Positions 35,501 to 47,479 of a DNA stretch of 64,000 nt are shown here, in pieces; within the stretch, counting starts at the first letter, position 1, and each line of letters starts with the position of its first letter. The DNA lies in assembly GCA_002803225.1 (NCBI GenBank), contig NXFV01001126.1, positions 1-64,000 on the forward strand. The letters are read 5' to 3'. A program made the position numbers and the translations under genes. The stretch is from Gamarada debralockiae. Its lineage: Eukaryota; Ascomycota; Leotiomycetes; Helotiales; Hyphodiscaceae. The notes beneath the pieces are model-generated. The model searched no databases. It saw only the letters and a list, made by a program, of their open reading frames with translations, and had not been told where the DNA came from.

Positions 35501-37741
35501 GTCTTGGAAGGTCGAAGAGTTCCAGTGATGGTTAGTGGCAAGTCATTGCCATGTTTCAAGCCCTTCGAAACGAATATCAGAGCAGGCGGTTACATTGTCA
35601 ATCGTTTCTTGACTGGTATCCGCCCTCAAGAATACTACTTCCACGCAATGGCTGGCAGAGAAGGTTTGATCGATACTGCTGTCAAGACCTCTAGATCCGG
35701 ATATCTGCAGAGATGTCTTATCAAGGGTATGGAGGGATTGAAAGTCGAATATGATACCTCCGTCCGGGACTCTGACGGCTCGATGGTTCAGTTCTTATAC
35801 GGAGAGGATGGTCTCGATGTGACAAAGCAAAAACATCTAACAGACTTCAAGTTTCTCTTGGAGAACATCACGTCAGAACTAGCCCAGCTGAAATATGGTG
35901 AGGATTCATACGGCACTATCTTCAGCGAGAGGGAGACTCTGGCGAAGCGGATGAAGAAGGCCCTCAAATATGCCAAAGCCAATGATCCCAGAGCCCCTGA
36001 TCCAGTTCTCGCTGATTTCAACCCTGGAAAGTACGCCTTTGCAACATCCGAGAAGTTCGCTGATGCTGTCACAAGCTACCTCAAAGACAATCCCGATAAA
36101 CTGGTCAAGGACTCTGAAAACCCAGACGGAGTCGGCGTTCGCAAAGCTCTTGAGCCAGTTCTCATGGCGAAGTATCTAAAGTCGATTGTCGATCCTGGTG
36201 AAGCTGTAGGAATTGTTGCAGGACAGTCAGTTGGAGAACCTTCAACCCAAATGACGCTTAACACCTTCCATTTGGCTGGTCACTCGGCAAAGAACGTTAC
36301 TCTCGGTATTCCTCGTCTGCGAGAAATCGTTATGACAGCTAGCAATCACATTTCTACACCCTCTATGACCTTGCGTGTTAACGACGAGCTTTCCTCCGAG
36401 GATGGTGAAAGATTTGCAAAAGCCATCAGCGTCTTGTCTCTTGCCGAAGTCCTGGATGAGGCTACTGTCAAGGAGAAGATTGGAAGTGGTGTCAGCTACG
36501 CCCAAGCCAAGATTTACGACATCCACATCAAGCTTTTCCCCTCGAAAGAATACACTAGAACGTACGCTATCAGTGTTGACGACGTCTTGTTCACATTGCA
36601 AAATAAGTTCACGACAAGATTGCAGTCACTGACTCGCAAGGCTCTCGGCAAGAAGAAGGGAGAACGGGCATTGACTGGAGGTTCTGCCGCCGTGCCAGAG
36701 ATCGGAAAATCAGTTGGAATTATCGAGGAAGAACCCAGAGCCGCCGCTGGGGAAGAGGGCGAGGATGCTGACGATGACGACGAGGGCGATGATGATGCCA
36801 CGAATGACAAGCTCAAAGCTAATCGCTCTCAGGCTACAACGTACGACGCAAACGACGAGGAGGATGACAAGGTCCAAAAACAGGCTCAAAAGGAGGATGA
36901 GCCGGAAGAAGATGAGGAAAACATAGAGGATGAAGGCATTGGAGGAAGCCCCCGTGAAGCTGGCAGCGACGACGAAGAAGAGGGCGAGAAAGCCCAATCT
37001 AAAACTCAACAACTCGCCGTTGCTGCCGAGGAGCGTGAAACACAAGTCATGAAGAAGTGTACAGACATAGCGAAATTCCGCTTTGACGAAAAGGGCGGAG
37101 AGTGGTGTGATGTTACTCTGGAATACGATGCCGATGTTCCGAAAGTCCTCATGCTCCCTATCGTCGAAGATGCTCTCCGCCAATCCCTCATTCAGCAAAT
37201 TCCTGGGCTAGGATCCTGTACCTATGTCCCCGACGAGGAAGTAAAGGATATTATAACTGGAAAGAGCAGGAAAGTTCCAGTTGTGCACACAGCTGGAGTG
37301 AACCTCAAGGCAATGCAGAACTACGCTCACATCATCAATCCCAACTCGATTTCCACGAACGATATCGCCGCCATGCTTACTAACTACGGTGTTGAAGCCT
37401 GCCGCGCAACCATCATCCAAGAGCTCTCGGGCGTTTTCGGTGGCCACGGAATTAGTGTTGACCATCGACATTTGAACTTGATTGCCGATTACATGACGAG
37501 AGGAGGAGGCTTCAGCCCTTTCAACAGGAACGGAATGAGGGGGAGTGTGAGTCCGTTTATGAAAATGAGCTTCGAGACTACTGTTGGCTTTTTGGCGGAT
37601 GCCGTCACGGATGGCGACTGGGATAACTTGTCTAATCCAAGCTCGAGGATTGTGATTGGAAGGATGAGTAAGGTTGGGACTGGAGCGTTTGATGTCTTGA
37701 CGCAAGTCCCTACGAAGAAGGGTGACGAGATTGAGGCTTGA
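32572..37741 (+). CDS. rpa190: RNA polymerase I largest subunit (A190)
   Basis: Two exons (32572-32753, 32803-37741) give 1706 residues. Using the second of two possible acceptors, the join creates CTTC...CPGHCGHI, the N-terminal zinc-binding clamp motif. The active-site loop NADFDGDEMNMHFPQ lies at about residues 633-647, with the three Mg2+-binding Asp residues. The bridge-helix and trigger-loop regions are recognisable (IRPQEYYFHAMAGREGLIDT, VKTSRSGYLQRCLIKGMEGL, VGEPSTQMTLNTFHLAG). An acidic insertion at about 1360-1440 and NGMRGSVSPFMKMSFETTVG near the end are typical of the Pol I subunit and distinguish it from Pol II and III. It makes 35S pre-rRNA in the nucleolus. The size agrees with yeast A190 (about 1660). 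No lesion is seen. Confidence 0.97.
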
Positions 37742-38329
37742 GAGTTGGTAATTCATTTAAGGAACATGTGGAGTTTAACAGTGGAATTAGCATGGCTTAT
37801 GGCGCTACTGTTGATATATTGCAAAAGAATTGGAAGGAAATTACAGCTTTTTGTCGCAGATGTACATGATCGCAGCTGGGGCTTTTTGATTGAATTGAGA
37901 GGTTAAACTATGCTGGTCGTTGCATTCCCTCTCGCTTCTGTTCGTCTGGGCAAAGCTGTGAGTGGCATGTGCAGAAGACGCTACCCACAGAAACATGGGG
38001 CTTAGCCAAGAAAATACATACGACAAGGGGCATTACCTTTACGGCAAGGAGGATTCTGAGAACTTTTGTTCTATGGGTTTCCTATTTGTCTGATTTGCTA
38101 CTCTTTAGGTGTGTATGTGCAGGTTTGTCATCTTCAACCTAACGCCATTCTTGGATGTCAATGTTTTCTTGGACTACCAACACCCAACCTTTCAGTTACG
38201 CTCCAGTTGGCACCCTCTCACAACCGTCTAGCAATCAGTCCTCATCCTGGAAAGACCATCGTTGCTGAGGATGCAACCATCATCTCGATCGTTCAGATCA
38301 CATCTAAACGATGACGGTCTTCCCTTGGC
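37742..38329. other. Intergenic region after the Pol I gene
   Basis: It holds the 3' flank of rpa190. Short frames show nothing recognisable. Confidence 0.4.
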
Positions 38330-39297
38330 CGATCCCGCCCGGCATTTTAGGGAGGACCCATGAACCTGACCCCATATTTCTTGCTCAACGGTCGAAGTTT
38401 GTTCAGTCTAGGACACTTCTTCCAGAACTTGTAGACCTCCTTCTATCCTTGGTAACGCCGTTCTTCCGATTTCCATTTACTCGATGTTTGTATGTATCTT
38501 GGCCACGTCGATCCACATGTTCTTGAAGTATAGTCTCCAAGCAGTGCGGACAGCAGTCTTGAATGCCCCTGATGCGAATAGCTGAGCGAAGTTCACGACA
38601 TATCCTCGTTCTTTCTCTAGGTCGAGAGCAGCCATACTGCTGACTGATTTCAGGCCAGCGCGAATACCTTCCAGCGCTGCGATTCATCTAAGTTGCTGAA
38701 GAAGCCTTTGTTAGCAACATTATCTACTCCAGCCTGGATCTGTGGGACCGCCGTGAGCATCCATGAGCATGCTGTCTTCTAGGTTGTTCCTCCAATCCGC
38801 TTGAGCCCCTGTCGGATGCTAAAGTAGCTAAACGAACTAGATAGGTACAGGTTCTGGGGTACGCTATCTCTGATGGCTTCATCGGTGGCATAGTTGTCGA
38901 CAGCAATGTGAAACAGGGCCAGGGAGTTGTAGAACTGGTGTTGGTAAAGGTGCATCTTCTGGAAGTCATCCGGATCGAAGTAATTTCCCTTGCACTTGGG
39001 TGTCTTGGTCTTTGATCACAAGGACGCATACATCCAGCTTCTGGCTTTCTTCTTCTAAAAGCAAGTTAATGATATGCAGGTACATCATTACCAAAAGAGG
39101 CTTACCTCATCTTCACCTATTAGGGGGTGTATCTTTCGACTAGAGCTTGTTGATGAGTTTGTTGTATGCTCTCTCGGTGTATTTCTTGGCTGGCGCGGTT
39201 GATCTCTCCATGGAGGAAGATGGGGATGGAGTAGGAGCATTTGTGCTGGTTAGATTGCGACGAGGGGAAGTGGGGAAGTTGAACTTCTTTGGCTTCA
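38330..39297 (-). pseudogene. Pseudogene of unknown family with stops and frameshifts
   Basis: The minus strand opens with an ATG at 39297: MKPKKFNFPTSPRRNLTSTN, then MERSTAPAKKYTERAYNKLI and NKL followed by a TAG. A plausible intron (about 39132-39062) leads to EEESQKLDVCVLVIKDQDTQ, then a frame change to NYFDPDDFQKMHLYQHQFYN, SLALFHIAVDNYATDEAIRD and LSSSFSYFSIRQGLKRIGGT. Next comes a TAG, with further coding-like text (AGVDNVANKGFFSNLDESQR) after it. The content is protein-like over some 900 bases, but at least three lesions interrupt it. I do not recognise the family. The word AVDNYATDEAI and the basic Ser/Thr-rich N-terminus suggest a DNA-associated protein only faintly. Confidence 0.45.
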
Positions 39298-39769
39298 TGG
39301 TAGTAACTCTACTCAGGTCTCACAAAGACGACGATGACGACACATTAACCAAAAACACCGTCTTTTAATCTCTCTCTCTTAAAAGATCGTCCCATGCTTA
39401 TGTATATAAGTCTCATAAGTCCTATCAAGCTCTCAAACATAGAGCTGCTGTTTTCGGCGCCCGCAAGCGTGCCATAAACCTCACAATCCAAAATCGTACC
39501 CTATAGATATGTACAAACATATCCAGCCCATCCCAAGCCATGCTTCAAATGGAAGCTACCAAAAGTGGTTCATAGAAACGATGCCAACGAAAGAGCTGCC
39601 GACTACCTGAGCCGAAATGTGCCATCCAATCCAAAATGAAGAGAACTCCTGCGCCAAAATATCCGCTAAAGAATGTGGTATAAATATCGTATCGTAACTC
39701 ATATCTCATAAATTATTCCCCACATATCCCTATCCTCCATATAAAATAACTATCTCAAATGCGCGAATA
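39298..39769. other. Intergenic region 3' of the PPS1-like gene
   Basis: Nothing coding is seen. An AT-rich part at 39660-39760 is likely the 3' UTR of the minus-strand phosphatase gene. Confidence 0.35.
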
Positions 39770-41943
39770 TCATCTCGCATAAGGTTTATTCATAGCAGCA
39801 ATCTCCCTCGCAATCTCAGGCCATTCCAACTCTCTCTTAAACTTCCCACTTTCACTTCGTTGAGACTGGAGCTTTTCCTCCCATTTCAAAAGCTCGTAGG
39901 AGAAGCGCAGATGAGGTTGGATAATGACGTTTAGTCGGCGAGCGCGTACGAAGCAGTAGGCGCGTGGGAAGGAGAGGCCTGTGGTTCGCATCACTTCTGC
40001 GATGCAGATTGTTGCTGACCGGGAGACGCCTACGCGGCAGTGGACTAGTGTTGCTGTTCCTCTTGCTTTGCCTCGGTCTGAAATCTCGTCAGTCTTCCTG
40101 AAATTGTGAAAAGGAAAGTAGAAGGGGACATACCGATGAACTCCAAACACCTGTCAAACTCATCTGTTAGAGGATCAACACCGTTATCCTGCACCCGCTG
40201 GACAACCATCACATTATCCGAACCCCAACTCTCCATCTCCCCATCCTTCCACGCGGCCGTCTCTCCCACGCTCAGAATCTGGCCGATTCCCATTTCTCGC
40301 AGCAAATCGGGATTGTTCGCATGTCCTAGATTCCCCAGGTACATGTAATCGACGACCCTGCTAGGAAGTGATCCATCCATGTTCTTGATCCACTCTGGTT
40401 CCTCCTTTGCGAGTTCTGTGATTTCCAATAAAGATTTATCGGCGTGAACTGGAGATTCGGAAAGAAGGCGTGGAGCGATGGATGTGAGGAGTGCTACGTC
40501 TGAGGGGTATGCGAAGAAGTTGCGCCGTTTGGTGGTGTGGAGGTTGAGCCAGGCAGTTGGGACTGGAAGGCCTGTTGCGTAGGTGAAGTAGGAGAGAGCT
40601 AGGAGGGTGGATTCGGTGTAGCCGTCCGTGCAGTGGATCAAGATCTTCCTCTCTGGGATCTTGGAAGGTGGCGATGACGAGTATGGCATGGGAGAATCGC
40701 CTTCTGCATCGGGTTCTTGACTAGGAGTCGGCGCAGGTAATATACCGTGTGAAAGGTTATATAGCCATTTACAAGTCTCGAGGATGCCATCTGCTTCAGC
40801 ATGAGACCAAGTTGGTGGCATGATGCTTCCCGAAGAGGGAAATTCAAGGTATGTGGGATGAGTAGGAGAATCTTCTGTTCCTTCCGCAATTGCTTGCAGA
40901 GCCAGGGGATTCAATCGTCCGAGATCGCTGCATTCGATAAGAATATCGAACTGCTCGTCGCTGCCAAGCAAAGCCGGATCTATAGCAGGATCAGGAGTAG
41001 GTCCAAGCCAGACGTTATGGTCTATCTCCGAAGCCTTCGTCATCGTACACATCTCAACTCTCTCCTGATAGAAGAAATCCATGACCTTGCCTGTCATTTG
41101 AGCCCTTGAATCCGTGGACACAATATCGGGATATTTGCTCTCGAATTCGCTGAACGGACTCGTGCAAACAAACGTATTGAACCGCGGAAGTTCATGCCCC
41201 TTCTCCTCGTGTGTATCTCTCCACGATTGCTGCGCTGTAGCAACGTCTTTAGCCAGTTTCTGAACCTCCATCTCGTCGTCTCCATAAACTATGACATCGG
41301 ACAGCATAGCATATTTCGCAGCCTGTATTTGAAAGTTTCGCACAGAGAAGCCTTCTCTTGGATCTACCTCTCTAAACACAGCGCAGTTTCCAGTCTGCAG
41401 TAGAAACTCTACTGGTGCGAGTGCACCTTTTAGTCTGGAACAACTGAGATCTCCACCCGCCTTGACGATTGTGATACCCCGCAAGCATTTTGGAGTCTTT
41501 CGTAGATTCCGCCGCCGTGCGATAAAGAAGGCTTGTTGGATATGATTGCAAGGATGTAGGCCATGGAACCAAGGGAAGACCTGTGATGGGTCTGGCAGGG
41601 GTTGCCCTGCAAAGTGATCCAAAGCAGCTGCTACTCCTGCTGCATCTATCTCATATACAGTTGAGGTCCCCAATGACCGTGGTGTATAGTTGTCGGTAGG
41701 GTAGAGGAGTGATTTGGGGGGTAAAGACAGCTCTTTCGAAGGAGGGGACTGTGGGGGGGTATCAGGCTTCTCGGATGGTGCGGGGCCTGGTGGACAGACT
41801 GGTAGATGCTTGTTCGGAATGGGGATCGGACATGCCGCAGAAGTATTGATACTATCAAGACTAAGGGCGGGCGTCAAAGGGTGTGGAGAAGAGGATCGCG
41901 TGTGCTCCGAAGGTATAGGCCGGGGCAGTGCTATGGTAGCCAT
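39770..41943 (-). CDS. pps1: Dual-specificity protein phosphatase, PPS1-like
   Basis: Two exons (41943-40134, 40077-39770) encode 705 residues. The C-terminal domain has the phosphatase signature HCRVGVSRS, with catalytic Cys617 and Arg623 in the Cys-x5-Arg loop. It is preceded by YMYLGNLGHANNPDLLREMG and the likely general-acid loop QDNGVDPL. A second, N-terminal phosphatase-like domain has ILIHCTDGYTES, where Cys438 is kept but the Arg position is Glu, so that site should be inactive. Yeast PPS1 has the same overall plan and acts in cell-cycle control at S phase. The first 100 residues are Pro/Ser-rich and disordered. The intron falls inside the catalytic domain and the phases fit (GAC for Asp604). 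The substrate is unknown. Confidence 0.92.
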
Positions 41944-43663
41944 ATCCCAACAATGTTGAAGCGAAAGTAAGAGCTACGCCAGCAAAGCCTCAATAAGTGT
42001 CTTCGTAGAACATGAGGATCGTCGAAGAGGAGGTCGGGAGATTATCGAGGAATGTAGAGGATCGTGTGATGGAGGTGGAGTTGGTGGGAGACAAGGATGA
42101 CTCTCTTTATGATTGAGATTCTGGACAATCAAGTGTATGGAGGTCCTCTGTGCAATGCGAATGATACGAGCTCTGTTGAAGAGAGAAGCTATCAGATATT
42201 TGGATTGTGGGATGTTGAGAGGAATAGTTGGAAGGGTTGCAGAAACTTACCCAGGGAAATATTATGTATGAGATGCCGCATCAGACAAGGCGCCTCTCGG
42301 ATTGCGAGCAAACAACGGACGCGAAGCCTTATCGCAATATTGAAGATAAGCAACAACACCTTCTAGAGGATGCGGGTATGATTGAGAGGACAGAAGACGA
42401 ATATGGTAATGTACAATTAAACAAATAATGACGGTGGAGGAGGAGGAGAGGATGGGAAGAGGAGGAAGGGCCATTTGAATTTTCCCACTTCTGTCGAGAC
42501 CGCGCATACTTACTTTTCTTACACTCCAAACGGCTGCTGCACTGTTCAGTTGGGGAAATGTGCCAATGGCAGGCTGGTCAGGAATGTTCGTTAGCCCTGT
42601 TCACCCCTCCAAATAGAAAGCTCCCTCAGATCCAGGGTGTGAAGCCAGAGGACGGTCTGTCCACTCATTGCGACAAGTGGCGTCCTTTAGTTTTTACCAC
42701 GGTAGCACAAGTCAACCAATCTGGGCAAAGATCTGGCGCTAGCCCACGCCTCTTCAGACCCACTTGATCCGGATGTCTTCTTAGTGGCCATCTAGCTTCG
42801 AGTCTACTGCGTATCCGGCATGGCCATATCTACATCCTGGTAAGTGACAGGCATCAGGTGGCTCCTGTTTGCCCAATTTCTTCAACCCAAAACGCACAGG
42901 CGAATTCACGAAGACATCAATCAAACTAGCTTATCGATTTTCAACCCGCGTCATTGTGTTGCTGTGTATGATAAATCCGGGCAATCCGTCCATCGACTGA
43001 GTTCAATTCATCCTATTTTCTTCAACTATCATTGAAACATTTCTTGGGGAGGAGTGATGTTTGACTGGGCCGACCATCCTCGTTTTCATGCTTAGTGTTT
43101 CCCCTCTGTTCCAGAAAATCCAGACCCCGCCATAGACACCATGAGGTTCGATGCCCCACTATTAAAAACCTTTTCCTTAAGCCAATGGCATTGCGTGGGA
43201 TGTGGCTTCTCAGCACTAATCCCCGCATTATTAGCCTCGCGTTCTATTTCAAGTATGACGCGAATTGTTTCGCCTCGTCGATCTTTTGGTATCACAGCAC
43301 ATGAAGGGTCATCTCATCGTGATCATTATTCAATCTCTGGGATACTCTGAATCATGGGTTAAGTGGATGTCACCAGAGTGGGAGGCATGTATCTGGAATA
43401 TTCGTTGAAGTTGGCGAACTGATGGAAGAAACCTTGAAAGGAAGACTCCATGGCAATAGTCAGAAGGTGCTATGGAGAACGGTAGATCGGTGTCCGGTCA
43501 TCGGAAGTCAATAGCGATCATAGGCTCATTGCAGACAAAGAGTGGGATGCTCTCGCCAGAATAAAAGCCCTGGGCGAGTAAGTATTCATTTCTATCAATG
43601 AGTGTGATGGCTGTTATTCATCCAAATATGTCCGTTTTTTTCCCTCTCGTCCTCCCATCCAGC
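41944..43663. other. Intergenic region with the PPS1 leader
   Basis: About 1.7 kb. The part near 42000-42500 is purine-rich on the plus strand, hence pyrimidine-rich in the minus-strand leader of the phosphatase gene. I find no supported gene. Open frames at 42097-42428 and 43022-43350 are without recognisable content. Confidence 0.4.
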
Positions 43664-44948
43664 TTAAGTAGCAATCTTAACATCCAATCTCTGGAAGCCT
43701 CCCTTGTTCGCAACCTCCTGCTGTAGCGCAACCATCCTCTTCTGATCACTAGTAGGATCAGCAGAGTCACCCTCCAACTTCCATTCCAAGAACTGGTTGG
43801 TGTAGTTGGGCTTGAAGTCCTCATTCAAAATACCAAGGCGCTTTCCATACTTGGTGACTTTCTCCCAGTCACGTTGAACGTTCTTGAGGTCCTTGGAGAA
43901 GTAAGCGTATGAGCGCTCGAAGATCTTGCTGTTGACAGCAGAAGCCATCTGAGGCTTGATGTCGATGTACGTCTTGTAGGCTTCGGCGGGGGAAGCAAGG
44001 ACGTAGTCCATGGCTTTCTTGACGGCGATCATGAATTTGCGAACTTTCTCGGAGTTGGAGATCATGAACGCGTCGTTGGCTGGTATTGGGTCAGCAAAGC
44101 GCGGGAGTAGGAGCGACAAACGTACCGATATACAGGATGGAACAGAAGCAGCAGCATCCAAGTTCAGCAAGCACATCGATACGGAGCATCTGAACATCAG
44201 AGCGAGGACGACCCTGCCCAGCGAGCCACTCCTCTAATTCCACCATCTGGACGTTCTCAAGACCGATACCTGCATCGATACTGCCGTCAATGATGGCCTT
44301 TGAGACGTTCATTCCGCATCGGACAGCCTCGTAATCGGTGGGCTTCATGCCGTAATACTTGGTCAATTCGTCGATTTGGATCTGCGGCACCAATCAGTCA
44401 GCACTTCCACCCAATCCACTATGAATCAAGGTATACCTTTCCGAATTCCCCAACATATCCAATCTTCTTCCCTTTTAAACTACGGAAATCGGTTGTGATG
44501 CCACTGTCTTTCAAGTACACGACACCAGTGAAGGGCTCATCGAGGAGGGATCCAATAGATGTGACGGCAAAGCCACGAGCTTTAGCTGCGAGGGTATGAA
44601 TCATAGCTTTGAAGCCCATGTCGACCTTGCCGGAACCGATGATTTCGGTAACATCTGTCGAACACGGATCAGTACTGCTCGGAGTTGAGACTGCAAGAAG
44701 GTGAGAAGAGACGGACCAGAGGGATCGTTAGGCTCGAGAAGAGCGACTTTGATGCCTTCATCCTGGAAATATCCCAATTTCTGGGCAAGGTAAACGGGGG
44801 CGTGGTAGGGCGTTGCGTGCCTGTTTTCATTGCCATCAATTTCTGTTCCTTAAACCTCCTTCCCTCAACCATAATCGTCTGTGGATATGTTCAGAGGTGT
44901 GATGATGCCTTACCAGTTCATCAAGAAAGTAATCTTATCAGTAGACAT
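43664..44948 (-). CDS. nmt1: 4-amino-5-hydroxymethyl-2-methylpyrimidine phosphate synthase (NMT1/THI5)
   Basis: Five exons (44948-44914, 44820-44717, 44654-44437, 44381-44126, 44079-43664) give 342 residues, close to yeast Thi5 (340). The enzyme makes the pyrimidine half of thiamine from PLP and from one of its own histidines, in a single-turnover reaction that needs iron. Lys62 (PLP site), His66 (the donated histidine, in [12 protein letters not shown]) and the CCCFC motif at 195-199 all fall at the same numbers as in yeast Thi5. Other family words are [29 protein letters not shown] and YVGEFGK. All introns are GT...AG and in phase. A TPP riboswitch lies in the leader (45031-45188), so end-product control is very likely. 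The adjacent MFS gene on the same strand has no sign of thiamine specificity. Confidence 0.97.
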
Positions 44949-44988
44949 CTTGCTCTCATTCTTCAAAGTTCAAACTTCCGTTCAAAAG

Positions 44989-45204
44989 CTAAGCAGAGGT
45001 TAGGATTTCTGGACGGGAAGGGAAGGGGAAGCATGTCCTTTCGCTAGAATTATCTAGATCAAGTTCATTTGTACGGTATATTCTCAGATCCTAACTCTCT
45101 CATTTGATATTTCATTCTCGATCCCTCAGTTAAGTTCGAGGAGCCGAGGCGAAACATCGAATGAGAGAGTAAGGAACACCCGTCATGCTTATTCTGCACG
45201 TTAC
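44989..45204 (-). promoter_or_regulatory. Leader intron of nmt1 (proximal donor) containing the aptamer
   Basis: On the minus strand a donor GTAACG begins at 45204 and an acceptor CTGCTTAG ends at 44989, 41 bases before the nmt1 start. A second, better donor GTATGT begins at 45263. An upstream ATG at 45225 lies between the two donors. Use of the proximal donor, or no splicing, keeps this uORF, whereas use of the distal donor removes it. Splice sites were called by motif only. Confidence 0.6.
45031..45188 (-). promoter_or_regulatory. TPP riboswitch (THI-element aptamer) in the nmt1 leader
   Basis: Read on the minus strand, the element opens GCATGACGGGTGTTCC and closes GCGAAAGGACATGC; GCATG and CATGC form helix P1. 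The conserved CUGAGA lies in GGATCTGAGA. The P4-P5 core is TGAACTTGATCTAGATAATT, followed by CTAGCG, matching the consensus of THI elements. The P3 arm is long, with TACTCTCTCATT pairing with AATGAGAGAGTTA, as often seen in fungi. The aptamer lies 83 bases upstream of the nmt1 ATG, inside a probable leader intron. TPP binding should shift splicing and lower expression, as shown for NMT1 of Neurospora crassa; for this gene that is inference. Confidence 0.93.
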
Positions 45205-45792
45205 CTTGAACTGAAGATGATTCATGGTGGAAGACGGTATGCTTTTGTTCTGTGCAAACATACTGCTTGTTCGTTTCTTCGTAGTTTCCCAAATTAAATT
45301 ATCAAAATCAGACAAAGGATCAATCAATCGTGTTGATTGAGGTGAAGAGGCAAGCTCTGAAGGATAGGTCAATCCTTAAATCTCAATACGGAGGCTCTCG
45401 GCCCAACCCCACCAGCTAGTAGATGGCTTGATGAGCTGTTTTCTCACCAATGATGGGTTTCATATGCAGCATGTCGTTACGATGCAGATGCATTTGTTCT
45501 TCCTCGCTCCATACCGCACAGCTACCGAGGCTAGCTCCGCGGTAGGTTTGAAGCGGCTAAACGCTAATGCTGGGTCACCCCTCCATGATGCCTCCGGTTG
45601 TGGTCTCCGATATGTGAAATTTCCACGGAGGGGTTATCATGTGAATATAGCATGATTTGGTGGGAGCAGTGCTGATTGCTGTGCGCCTGGATTATTGGCG
45701 AAAGAACTCTATTTCATGAGGTAGTAGAAACTGGTATCAGAATTACGCAAACGCCTGTCTCTGCTATGGAATCTCGCGCCGTCCCAGGCTGT

Positions 45793-47479
45793 TCAAGGCT
45801 TCCAAGCAATGCCCATTTTCCTCCTCAACCTCGTCACTCTTCCTTCCTCTAAGTCTCCTCGACCTTCCTCAACCCTACTTTCACTCCCTTCCTCCCTCTC
45901 CCTCCTTGAATTCTCCAGTCCCTGTTTCTTGAACCCTCCTGGTAAGATACACCACAACGCCAAAATCAGTACCAGCAGTACCAATACGATGGGTTGAAGG
46001 ACTTGTACACCCTTCGCTTGCGCGATTGCTCCAACCGCGAAAGGTAGCACTGCCGCTCCACCACCCCCAAAAGCTGCCGCAAAGCCAATCGCACTGACAT
46101 GCAACCTACTCGGCAACAATTTCGTCGCAACAACAATGGCCGCAGGAAAAAGCGGACCTAGGAAGAAGCCCAACCAGCCCGCAAATACCGCGCTCGCAAC
46201 AAAATTCGGGATAAGCCAAAAGCACAACTCGAGCCCCATGCAAATAAGCAAGTACCCCGCTATCGCAATCTTCTCCCCCAGCTTCCCTGTCACGAACCCA
46301 AGAATGACACGGCCGAAAGTGAGGCCAAGCCAGAAACCAGTAACGACGAGACCGGAGGCGAATTCTTCCCCACGACGCACACGTAGCATGAATGTTACGA
46401 GCCAGCCTCCCAGCGAGACCTCGACGCCGACGTAGCAGAGGAGGAAGAAGGCGCAGATCCAGGTTATGGGGTTCTTGAGCGTCTCTTTTGTGCGGGAGTG
46501 GCCGGAGTTGGTTTGGGTGATTGGGGTTTTCGCGCGGTGGAAGGCGCCGGTTGATTTGTAGAATGTTGCGATACAGAGGGCGAGTTCGACGACTGCGAGG
46601 CCGACCTGATAGTAAGTTAGGTTATGTTGGTGTTTACAAAGTGGGGATGGGAAGCGAAAGGGGTCAGGGGTGTCGACAAGACAAGATAGGAGCTTACCAT
46701 GAGGTAGTAGAAATTGTACCAAGGTAAGTTGCCTCTAGTTACCATGCTTGTTGCGACCAAAGGACTGATCGTAGCACCTAGTCCGTATGCTCCGTGTAAA
46801 AAGCCCAGTAGCTCATTAGCATTTTGCATGTTCCCAATCCAAGCATTCCATCCTCCGTCCTCCAATCCGTTTCCAAATCCAGCCAGCAGAAAGATGACGG
46901 GAAGAACGGGGTATGGAGGATGAACGCATGTCACCACATATGCAACGATCTTGCATGAAGGGGCAATGACAGCTACCCCCCGCTGGCCCCATCGCATGTG
47001 TATTTTGTTGTTCAATACAGCAGCTGCGCTGTAGCCTACGAAGGGGGCTAGGAACACCAGCGAGATGACTGTGTAGTTGAGATTGTAGTAAGGTTCGAGC
47101 TAGATTTGTGATCAGCAAGTCGTGAATTGCCTAGGTAGAAGGGAGTGCTCACATATGGAATTAATGCCTACATATAAGTTAGCAAGAGATCATGTAGAAT
47201 TCGAAAGCTGATTCGAAGATGAATGACACTTACTCCGTACGCAGCATCATTCATGCCCATGATAATGAAAGTGTAAAGTGTCGTCAAATAACGATACATA
47301 TTTATCCTTGGCTTGTTCCATATCTCCAACTCAGGAGTCTCCGTCACGGGACTCTGGGTGTCCTTCTCGCCTCCCCCACTTATGGCTTCGTTTGGCCCAT
47401 CTTCAAGCGAAGACGAGGTGATGTCGTGTTTTAGGGGTTCTTTATCGCGAACATAATTCGGCTGCTGTTCAGGTTCCAT
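45793..47479 (-). CDS. MFS transporter (BSC6-like)
   Basis: Four exons (47479-47234, 47167-47153, 47099-46698, 46605-45793) encode 491 residues; one exon is only 15 bases. After a hydrophilic N-terminus of about 60 residues come twelve likely membrane helices in two halves. They include TTLYTFIIMGMNDAAYGALI, FLAPFVGYSAAAVLNNKIHM and LLAGFGNGLEDGGWNAWIGN, then LLGFLHGAYGLGATISPLVA and, in the second half, TFGRVILGFVTGKLGEKIAI. The pattern resembles fungal proteins called bypass-of-stop-codon 6, a group related to the sugar/FHS transporters. The substrate cannot be told. The C-terminal tail is long, charged and cytosolic. The gene follows nmt1 on the same strand, but no riboswitch or shared element is present upstream of it. 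Confidence 0.88.

Noticed and set aside
43664..47479. nmt1 and MFS genes as a thiamine gene pair
   Set aside because: They share strand and neighbourhood only. The MFS gene has no TPP aptamer in its upstream region, and its sequence resembles BSC6-like rather than thiamine transporters.
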